Below the pieces are notes generated by a model. That model ran no database searches. It was not told where the DNA came from and saw only the letters and a list, made by a program, of their open reading frames with translations. From NCBI GenBank assembly GCA_965644295.1, contig CBFFRP010000291.1, positions 1 through 64,000 on the forward strand: a stretch of DNA of 64,000 nt, in the 5' to 3' direction. Numbering within the stretch: the stretch's first letter is position 1; each line of letters begins with the position of its first letter. A program made the position numbers and the translations under genes. The stretch comes from Paraphysomonas bandaiensis (Eukaryota > Chrysophyceae). Of this stretch, positions 52,542 through 61,274 are shown piece after piece.

Positions 52542-54024
52542 ATGTTTGCTTCACGAAGATTAGGGTTAAGCCTGGCAGGTGCTCGTAGGCTCCCAAAGAT
52601 CGCCTATACCTACAATGCCCCAAGATATTTCGCCAGTTTCAGTATTCTAGATGGTAGGAGATGCGACTGTTATCTTAATATCTCATGTGCTAATCAATAA
52701 AATCAAGTTGATGATGCGGAAATATGGCCTCGATCTCATACGAATTATATCTTAAATATATGTGCGAAGGTTTGTTATTGTTTGTATGTATGGCTCATAG
52801 GGGTCCTTATGATGGATGGATGTATATACAGGGGGAGGTTATGGTTATTGAGAGATTGGGGCAGCTTCATAAAGTTCAAACGGGTGGATTCTTTTTTGCG
52901 ATTCCCTTTATTGACAATATTCGTTTTTGCATTGATATGAGAGAGAGATCCTTGAGTGTGGAGCCACAGTCGTGTATCACGAAGGACAATGTTCACGTTC
53001 AAGTGAGTGGCAACCTCTACTGCCAGTTCACTGACCCTGAAAAAGCTGCTTATGGAGCCAAAAATCCATTATATGCGGTAAGAAAATAAACGTATTGTCC
53101 AGTTCATTTGTCATTTCTGTTGGCAGGTGAAGCAGCATGCACAATCATCGATGCGAGCAGCAATAGGTATACTCATCATTGCGTCCCCCAATCAAATTTT
53201 GTGACATGTCATCTGTAGGCGAACTAGAACTAGACCAGATACTGCACGACCGTGTCCATCTTAATCACTCAATTCGAAGCACAGTGCAGGTATGTGTATC
53301 CACCGGTGTGTAGAGTGGACACACTACCTATGGATTAAATATGTTTCTTGTAATGCGTGCTATACAGGAGGCAGCAGTTAACTGGGGCATGGAGATCAAA
53401 CGATATGAAATTACTGAGGTAATGCCCGATGCCCACATTATAGATGCAATGGACAAGCAAGCCGCCGCAGAGAGAGAGCGCAGGAAAGCGGTGTGTATTT
53501 ACACTTTTTCTTTAGCATGAGTACGTAATACCGGTGCATAGGTACTTGAAGCAGAAGGAAGGAAGCGCACGCTTGAGCTTGAGTCAGAGGGTCGGAAGAT
53601 TCAGATGTCAAACGAGAGTGAAGGTCATCTGATCAAGGTTAAGAATGAGGCGGAGGCACAGAAGGAGAAGCTCATCAGAGAGGCCGAAGGAGAGGCCCAT
53701 GCTATCCGGCAGAAAGCCTTAGCACAAGCCCAAGCTATTCTTGAGGTGGCTGATGCGCTCACAAAAGGAGGTGCCACTGAGAGGGCTGCACAGATGAATA
53801 TCGCCAGAGAGGTAAGGTGTCCTCGCGGAAATGCTCTGATACCTACATATGAATTTGTTTAACATCCTTCTGTACAGTATATTTCTATGTATGCGGATAT
53901 TGGACAGAAGAGCAACACTATGATATTTTCAGACAGACCAGCTGATGTAAACGCGCTTTTGGCTCAGGCTTCGGCAGTTTTAAATTCCCAGAAGAACGGT
54001 GGAGATAGCTCTAATAACAACTAG
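52542..54024 (+). CDS. STOML2: Stomatin-like protein 2 (SPFH/prohibitin superfamily)
   Basis: Seven exons: 52542-52653, about 52770-53077, 53127-53166, 53219-53289, 53368-53490, 53542-53811 and 53878-54024, giving 356 aa. The Arg/Ala-rich N-terminus (MFASRRLGLSLAGARRL) looks like a mitochondrial presequence, as in animal SLP-2, an inner-membrane scaffold that organises cardiolipin-rich domains and proteases. The SPFH domain is clear: GEVMVIERLGQLHKVQTGG, TKDNVHVQVSGNLYCQFTDP, AYGAKNPLYAVKQHAQSSMR, IGELELDQIL and NWGMEIKRYEI. It is followed by the Glu/Ala/Arg coiled coil (REAEGEAHAIRQKALAQAQA) and the conserved C-terminal block EYISMYADIGQKSNTMIF. The second exon's acceptor is uncertain: 52770 is the AG that keeps frame with exon 1, but it makes an unusually long intron (116 nt). 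Confidence 0.9.
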
Positions 54025-54169
54025 ATTGGCTAGATCTTTAGAGTTGACACCACACTCTTCGGACGAGTAATAAAAAGTGTTTGCATTTTGAACAATACAG
54101 TTTAAGAACAAGCATTGAGGGGAATATATGTTTTAGTTATGTTGTAATCTTAGAAGTAGTGAATGTCTT

Positions 54170-54750
54170 ATTATTAGCAATAGGCGTTTAAGAGTCAATA
54201 CTTAACTCTGATATCCTACTATTTAACGCTACGAAATCTGCTTGTGCGTCACCGCAAGCATCAAGGTGCAGCCACTTCACACACACACAACATATTATTT
54301 ATTTTTTATATAATTTTAAAGCCCTGTTTACAGAGGGCGTAATATGAAACGAAAGCGAAATGTTAGATGAAAAGAAAGAAGATTGATTTTTTTCGTCGTC
54401 GTTGTGAGTATTGTGTAGGTCTTTCGCTCTATCACCCAAAGCAAACGCAGTGAGCAAGCAGAATGTTGATATACCTGACATCTGCTGACTTCAGGATTAT
54501 TGAGTTCTTCAGGTGAACTGCCCGGATGCTTGACTTCAGCGGGCAGCCCAATACCCCGGATGCCTGTTTATTCGTCAAGGCCCAAAGACTTCTACACAAG
54601 TGACACTTATATGAGCGTCCCTAGTACCACACAAGCATTAGGCTATGAGGGGGCAGAACTATATTTGCTGACTATATACGCGGCTCACGTTAGTTTCCTG
54701 GAAAAGTATCTCCGGTACTAATCCCCAGAATATCACGTCTTTGTTGAGGG
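54170..54750 (+). repeat. Dispersed repeat family, copy E, with an internal insertion
   Basis: Starts TTATTAGCAATAGGCG and passes through TTTAACGCTACG and GCTTGTGCGTCACCGCAAGC to CTTTGTTGAGGG. Relative to copy D, about 140 bp of unrelated AT-rich sequence (about 54285-54420) splits the block joining CCACT to TTTCGCTCTAT, so something was inserted into this copy or lost from the others. Confidence 0.7.
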
Positions 54751-54904
54751 ATAATATTAATATTATTGGAAACCATCATAGCACCTGATATCAGTTAGAT
54801 TGAAGTCATATACATTTTGATAAAAATGTTTCTTGATAAAAAGTAAAGAATACCAGAATGTAGAAACTACTAAAGGCGTTTAATTTACAAAGTAGAAATC
54901 GTAT

Positions 54905-55015
54905 ATCCTTGATAGAGTAAATGTCTGTTTATTTAGCAATAGACGTTCAAGAGTCAGATCCGATTTAACGCTACGAGATTGCTCATATGTCGCCGCAAGC
55001 ACCAAGGTGCGACCA
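54905..55015 (+). repeat. Dispersed repeat family, copy F (5' fragment)
   Basis: Only the first end of the family is present: TTTAGCAATAGACGTTCAAG, TTTAACGCTACGAGATTGC and CGCCGCAAGCACCAAGGTGC, then unrelated sequence. Confidence 0.65.
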
Positions 55016-55169
55016 TTATTCTCGCTATATTCATAGATGTTTACGTAGTTATACAACGTACAGCATGACAAGTGAAAGCAGTGATCTAAGTCTACTACCA
55101 CACTGGAACGCTTAAGATTACACATACATTTGGTGCAATTTCCATCAGAGACTGCCTTATGTGCCTCAC

Positions 55170-55385
55170 GGCAGGTACCAGGAGAAACAGCAATATACCC
55201 TTCTGAGTTTGGCAATGCTGCTCGGCATACAGGTAGATTCTCCAGAAGGTTCTCCTGATGGTAGACACGTTGGGGAACTACTCGGGGAAGTAGGGTAGCT
55301 GCTTGGTACACTATTCGGGGAAGTAGGGTAGCTGCTTGGTACACTATTCGGGGAAGTAGGGTTGCTACTGCATTCTGGAGAAACT
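55170..55385 (-). pseudogene. Relic of a Pro/Thr-stalk receptor gene
   Basis: Read on the minus strand, this fragment encodes a Pro/Thr/Ser-rich stretch (NPTSPNSVPSSYPTSP, then PTCLPSGEPSGESTCMPSS) of the same style as the stalks of the giant receptors. It includes about 2.7 tandem copies of a 33-bp unit (55281-55372). It runs into a stop near 55170 and has no continuation, signal peptide or membrane segment. An adjacent frame is Cys-containing (SEGYIAVSPGTCREAHKAV), so one frameshift may separate two former coding pieces. Probably a decayed fragment of a third family member. Confidence 0.5.
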
Positions 55386-55394
55386 ACCTTCCCT

Positions 55395-55673
55395 TGGTAG
55401 TGGTATATAGTGAGATGGTGTGTAGTGGTATATAGTGGGATGGTATTTGGGTGTATATAGTGAAATGGTATAGTGGTATAATATAGTGAGGTGGTATATA
55501 GTGATGTATAGTGAGATAGTATATGGGTGTATAGTGAGATAGTATAGTGATGTATAGTTAGATGGTATAGTGGTATATAGTGGTATATAGTGAGATGGTA
55601 TAGTGAGTGGTATAGTATAGTGAGATGTGGTATAGTGATGCATAGTAATATGCTATATGGGTGTTTAGAGTGA
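55395..55673. repeat. TATAGTGAGATGG-type degenerate simple repeat, left part
   Basis: Irregular repeats of GGTATATAGTGAGATGG, GGGTGTATAGTGAGA and similar words. The same satellite resumes at 56887 after a 1.2-kb insertion. Confidence 0.8.
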
Positions 55674-56886
55674 TATTGAAAATCTGATTATTAAGAAGCG
55701 CAAGCTTGTGCGTTGCCGCGACCAACCTAACAACTCGCGCGACACTATGCATAACATGACTCTCATCTAGTTACTATTGCATGCACCGACAAGTGCTCAA
55801 CTATACAACACGATTTAGTTAGCTACATGGGCATACGACGAGTTGCGTGTTTAAGCCGGATCATACGCTCCTGCCCAATCTACTTGTCCTAACACAAACA
55901 ACTTGCGGTCGGTGTCTTCGGCATATGTCTCCTGTATATGCGGCAGATCTTTAGGGCCCTCTTCAAGGTGGTGTTCACAGCAGCAGGTAGTCTGGAAGGG
56001 AGAATAAAGTAGCTATAGCGCCGGGTCCTCCCACGGTCACGAAGCGGTCTCACTGGTGCAATTTTGCACACTGACGCATGAAACAGACATCTACCAAAAT
56101 CTGTTACAAATTCAAGCTGACTCCAATGTCTTCCCTCCATTGTGTGCACTCGTCCAGCACATGCATCCACCTTGCACTCTTCTCCCGAGTGACTTACACT
56201 AGTATAGGAAACCGTGCACCTTCCCCGCTCGGATGAAAACCTACTAAGCAAGAATAACATAAAAGCACCACAAATGTACCTGACACTGCTTGGAGAACAG
56301 TGCCAGAGCCTTGATATAATCTCAATGACCTGGGTCAGGAGAAACCAAGACTAGGCAGTAGACGTGTGAGAAGACATGACAGGTCTAATCACATCATTGC
56401 CATTGCCATGCATCCATGAGGAAAGTTTGACGCATTACCTCGGTCATTGGCCGGCCACACAGATACCGAATAATGTGAACTCATACTCAGCATCAATCAC
56501 TCAAAGCAAACGCAGGGAGCAAGCAGAATGTTGATATACCTGACATCTGCTGACTTCAGGTGTTTTGAGTTCTTAAGGTGAACATCCCGGATGCTTAACT
56601 TCAGCAGGCAGCCCAATACCCCGGTTACCCTTCTGGTGGGCCCTGTCCCGGATGCCCTTGAGGTGGGCCCATTCCCGGATGCCTGTTTATTCGTCAGGGC
56701 CCAAAGACGTCTACACAAGTGACACTTATTAGTGTCCCTTGTACCACACAAGCATTTGGCTATGAGTGGGCAGAACAATATATCTGCTGACTATATAATA
56801 TGCGGCTCACGTTAGTTTCCCGGAGAAATATCTCCGGTACTTATCCCCCAGAACACCACGAAAAGGTGCGAGTCCGACTTTGTTGA
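55674..56886 (+). mobile_element. Dispersed repeat family, copy G (long form), inserted in a satellite
   Basis: About 1.2 kb beginning TATTGAAAATCTGATTATTA, AAGCGCAAGCTTGTGCGTTG and ending GTGCGAGTCCGACTTTGTTG. It contains the internal section seen inverted in copy B plus the GC-rich core of the short forms. It interrupts a simple repeat and is flanked by identical GGGTGTTTAGAGTGA words (55659-55673 and 56887-56901), which could be a target-site duplication or simply two satellite units. No intact protein is encoded; the 55889-56260 frame is the best one. I cannot name a superfamily. Confidence 0.6.
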
Positions 56887-57060
56887 GGGTGTTTAGAGTG
56901 AGATGGTATGTGGGTGTATTTGAGATGGTATAGTGTAGTGTTTAGTGAGATGGTAAAGTGGTGTATAGTGAGATGATGGTATAGTGGTGTTTAGTGAGAT
57001 GATAAAGTAGTGGTGTATAGTGATATGGTTATAGTTCATACTTGTGAACTGTATAATGTA
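56887..57060. repeat. TATAGTGAGATGG-type degenerate simple repeat, right part
   Basis: Continuation of the 55395-55673 satellite on the other side of copy G, with GTGTTTAGTGAGATGGTA and GTGTATAGTGAGATGATGG words. Confidence 0.8.
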
Positions 57061-57694
57061 ATGTATATGTATGTGTAGTCGGTGCCTTTTATATCTGTAA
57101 AACTGAAGTAATATGGAAGAAATTAGTAAAACATATTATAGATAATACTTTTCACACTGTTATTATCTTCATAGTAACTTATTGTGCATAGTTATACCCT
57201 TTTCCAACCATCATCGAAAAAGTTCACCAGGGTTTATACATTTCACCAGGTTTTGGTATTACCTCGACTTTAGGCGTTGTGCCAAGTGGCTCGGAGGTAT
57301 TATGTGGATGAATGTCTCTTGAAAAATGTTTTGATCTACTGTGGACTGTGGAGAAGCGTCAGACTTTTGCTGTCTTAGCCAGTAGCAGAGAACACATGAA
57401 AGAAAAGGGACATTTGGACACTAGTGGGTATATCTCTGCTACAAGTGTTGAATTACGTAATGTAAAATACTTTTGGTTTCTATTAACACTCTCGAGTATC
57501 GGAATCAAAGACGAGCAGCACCAAACGGAAGCATTTTAGTTAAATACAAGACGATATTTTCAATGCAGACATCAGACATAGGTACATAGGACATAGTTAG
57601 TTTCTTCATTATGATCAAGATGCTATTTTCAGATGGTGGAAGGGTAGTGCGGTCATGCGGGGAAAAACATTGCATATAGAGATTAATCAGAGCT

Positions 57695-57954
57695 TACAGT
57701 AAACGAGTTCCATTTCAGGGGAAATATGAGTTTTTCAAATGCTGGATTTATATACTGACAGCATATATTGCTAAGCTAAATTAATTATTGACATGCTGAT
57801 GCAATGCTCTTTGACGAATGAGAATACAGTAAACGAGTTCCATTTCAGGGGAAATATGAGTTTTTCAAATGCTGGATTTATATACTGACAGCATATATTG
57901 CTAAGCTAAATTAATTATTGACATGCTGATGCAATGCTCTTTGACGAATGAGAA
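57695..57954. repeat. Perfect 130-bp direct tandem duplication (2 copies)
   Basis: TACAGTAAACGAGTTCCATT through TTGACGAATGAGAA at 57695-57824 is repeated at 57825-57954 without a visible mismatch. Non-coding, just downstream of the lipase 3' end. Confidence 0.93.
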
Positions 57955-58029
57955 GGCTGTATGGAGATAACGACAGCAACACATATATAAACTACAAATA
58001 AAAAACAAAGAATACTGACTGTGCACCAT

Positions 58030-60702
58030 TCACAACATATGACTTTGGCCACTAATCACGCGTTTTCTCAGCATCAAGTTTTCATTTTCCAACTCTTTTA
58101 TACGATTGGACATCATTATCATCAATGCCTCGTTATGCGAACTTTCTTCTGCAGACCCTGCAGTGGTAACCGGATTAAGAGTATCTGACTTCTGAGGGGA
58201 ACTATACACAACGAGGTTGGATACAGATATCTCATGCGAAAGTGATCTCCGTCGAGGCTCGACGGAAGAGTCCTCGCTGCTCTGTTGCTGGTTCGTATCA
58301 GCTGTGTTATATATAGGCTGCGAGTCACCGTACATCCCAAGTGACACCTGTTCATCGGCAATTAATTGCTCTAATATAGTCCATATCCTAAATAAATCAT
58401 TAGCGATTGCTATCACTAAACGAATCACTTACGCAGATTCCAAGGTCAACATGTGCTTTATTCGACGCAAATGCGGCCAAGCTGCACGTCTGCCACGACT
58501 AGCAAATATCATGAGCTGATGGAGAACAAGCACGATGAAGCATGTGGTGTGAAATAAATCAAACGCATATATGGTTGACAGCAATTAACAGCAGTACTAT
58601 GACTGGTGTCACCTTATGTACGATTGCATATCTTTAACAGTCGGGTGCATGATGGCCTTCACACCTAGACTCTCTTCGACTTTCATATCCGGTACAATAG
58701 TCACATCACCATGATACTTCTGTTTGAACAAAGCGCTGATATCATGCCCGTAAAACTTTGGTAAAAGACCCATAGTAGCCAACACGAGAGATCTGAGTTG
58801 TAAAATATAAATCACATAAAGCGCATATACGAATACTACCTATGACGAAGATCCAGATCAATCGCGCTGAGCATTGAACGTACATACATCGAGTCTCTGC
58901 CAATAGTTTTAAGAGTCGACATATAATGGTATCAAACACACACCTAGGAAGAGACCCCGGGATCTTGTGTTCTATGAACGGCAGTACGTGAATGTTAACC
59001 TAGATGTACATTTTTTTGACGCATATAAGATTGCATAAGCACATTCACAACCTGCGAGACAATGAAATTCGAAACAGAGAAGAGAGTACTCATTCTTCTG
59101 AACGGCACATCCGCTTGCACAGACCCATCGATGAAGTCCACACCATCGACCTCAAAAGGAACAATAGAGCCATCTACAGCTTTACAGAGAAGCTTATTGG
59201 CTGCCATAATTCCCGGCCTAGATAGACACCATCAGAACATACCAATCAGCATTCGAACTCACAATACGTACAATGCACATGACGCTGCAACTGCACTGCG
59301 CAATAATACATGTGGAGTGCTCACGTGGTTCAGGAGCAGCTTTCTGGGTCCACTGCTTCCACTTGCAGCAGTAGTAACAGATATACAGACATGTTTATGC
59401 GTGATGGCATAAGCCTGCATTCACTTTTAACTACATACATTTTGCATAATGACATTTATCTCACCTCTTGGAAAGTCACATCACCCCAATAGAACTCACA
59501 TGTACGTTGGTACTCTTTATTATCTACCAGGAACCCGGTCTTGATGAAATTAATCGCTTGTCTCCACAAAGGTGGAAACCAAACAATACCATTTCGCTTC
59601 ATATCACCAGTCCGTTTATAGTCAGTACTTACATCATCCACAAGTACCTAACGGATAATTTTATTGAAATATGCTGCAAATACATATGCAGAAGGATACA
59701 CCAGTCTATATATGAGGGGCAGAAAAGATTTCAAAAAAGCACATCAATTAAATAGGTATACATGGCTCGAATGCTCCTTTGCCACCCACCTCATCCAAAA
59801 GCTGGGCTTCTGTCTTCACAGCGCACATAGCTACCGGAATAGACCCACCTGATGCTCCGGATACAACCCGTATCTACACAAAATTACAAGTCTTGCCAAG
59901 TAAAGCACTTGGCACCTACATGCTTGTAGTTCCCGCTCTCGATGAGGGCCCGTATGACACCCATGTGGTACATTGAGAGTGATCCACCACCACTCAAACA
60001 AAGAGCGGTATGACCTATATTTCTTGAAAGTTTTTGAAAGAATTCAATTTTCTCGTGGTTTGATAACTGATGTTGCTGGAGTGATTGAATGAACTCAAGA
60101 CATTTGATCACTTCCTCGTTAAAATTCTCCACAGAGGTTTTCGTACCCGTTAGACACCTCGCATGGAGCTCATAATTGTCAATCCCAAGGTGATTTCGTT
60201 TCACAATTCCAGGTAATTCATAGAGCAAAGCCTTGAAGTTTTCTTGTTCGCGGTGGTTCCGAAGCTTGTCAGTGGTTGCCACAAGCTTTGATAACTCCTC
60301 CATGTCATCTTGAATGTCTTTCCAATCCAAATTTCCTTCACACTCATCCACAGCAAGTGCACAAGAAAACCATTCACGATATGTAGTTGCTTGTCGCATC
60401 TTTCGTCGCCAATGCATTTCACTTCCAGTATTCGTAATATAACACACCGTCTTAACGATATTAATATAAAACTTTAATATAACTAACACAACCAAATCCA
60501 TCACAATCCTCACTGCTTGATACAACCCAAACAATGACTTGATAATAGCTATAATGAAACTAACTGCCAGCCATACAGCCCACTTCCATACATCTATGAT
60601 GCCGATGCATATGATGACTGACGTTATGCCGAAGATAAGACGACCAGTTGCATCGAGCATCTGCCAGCCATGAAGAAGCATGTTAAGGAATAGAGTGATC
60701 AT
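58030..60702 (-). CDS. SDP1: Patatin-domain triacylglycerol lipase, SDP1/TGL3-5 type
   Basis: Likely lipid-droplet triacylglycerol lipase that starts storage-lipid breakdown. Ten exons: 59920-60702, 59790-59873, 59465-59647, 59272-59414, 59052-59217, 58944-58999, 58840-58896, 58613-58792, 58433-58498 and 58030-58387, joining to 691 aa. An N-terminal hydrophobic region (residues about 20-95) precedes the DUF3336-like block (TTYREWFSCALAVDE...LDWKDIQ, NFKALLYELPGIVKRNHLGI). The patatin core follows: oxyanion-hole glycines in CLSGGGSLSMYHMGVIRALI, nucleophile elbow RVVSGASGGSIPVAM (Gly-x-Ser-x-Gly), TFQEAYAITHKHVCISV, SAVAASCALPGIMAA, and the catalytic-dyad aspartate in VDFIDGSVQADVPF. SRGRRAAWPHLRRIK matches the plant SDP1 C-terminal block. 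The tail ends in a short coiled coil. Intron 2 (142 nt) is longer than the rest. Transcribed divergently from kinesin. Confidence 0.92.
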
Positions 60703-60820
60703 GGTAAGAATGGGATTTATAAGTGGTATTGTATAGGGGGGTGCATAGGCTGATGTGAGGTGATGGGTAGCTATGGTACTCTATACGCTACCTGCCTGTC
60801 CAACAGAACCAACTCATGTA

Positions 60821-60909
60821 CATACATACATACATACATACATACATACATACATACATACATACATACATACATACATACATACATACATACATACATA
60901 CATACATAC
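60821..60909. repeat. CATA tetranucleotide microsatellite
   Basis: About 22 perfect units of CATA in the divergent interval between the lipase and kinesin genes. It has the same motif and the same kind of position as the 655-bp tract at 9019-9673. Confidence 0.97.
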
Positions 60910-61130
60910 CTGCTGTACCTACCTAGAGTACCTACCTACCTCTCCCAACTGACATGGATGCATACCATACAGCAGTACCCAAGAACTGCTGTACCTACCT
61001 ACCTATACCGTACCTACAGCAGTATGTCAGCATCTTCATCTCGAATTTTTTTGTTTTGTGGTGAGGTATGCATATGCTGCATACATGCATCATCGTATAG
61101 TGCAGTACAGCCCTGCTGTGTGCTGGTGTG
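60910..61130. promoter_or_regulatory. CAGCAGTAC/CTGCTGTAC cluster upstream of kinesin and the lipase
   Basis: CTGCTGTAC at 60910-60918 and 60986-60994, CAGCAGTAC at 60970-60978, CAGCAGTAT near 61018, and GCAGTACAG near 61102 lie in the 572-bp divergent interval. The words match those upstream of RPB2, the GPCR pair, the Mpo1-like gene and SLP-2. The promoter role is inferred. Confidence 0.35.
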
Positions 61131-61274
61131 TGTGTGTGTTGGGTGTGCATGAGTTGAGTAGACACACTCAAATGTATATTAAACGATCGTCTACATTGCA
61201 CGACTGAATAACTGACACCCTCTGGCTATAAGCCGTATTGAGTTGTTCAATTTTTTCAGTCGTTACCTGTAGAG

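Larger units (their letters stand above)
54025..58029. other. Repeat-rich interval between SLP-2 and the SDP1-type lipase
   Basis: About 4 kb without an intact gene. In order it holds repeat-family copies E and F, a relic of a Pro/Thr-stalk coding sequence, a TATAGTGAGATGG-type simple repeat split by long-form copy G, and a 130-bp tandem duplication. A 75-codon frame at 57312-57539 is unrecognised. Confidence 0.6.

Noticed and set aside
54880-55344. 154-codon minus-strand frame treated as a gene
   Set aside because: It mixes a shifted reading of a 33-bp repeat, a cysteine-containing piece and a repeat-family fragment; better explained as a relic plus repeats.
55889-56260. Possible protein of the dispersed element, compared with 20206-20454
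   Set aside because: The two copies share short peptide stretches but are shifted relative to each other by indels, so there is no good sign of selection on a protein.
57312-57539. 75-codon plus-strand frame in the repeat-rich interval
   Set aside because: No recognisable motif, no splice partners seen and no counterpart elsewhere in the window.
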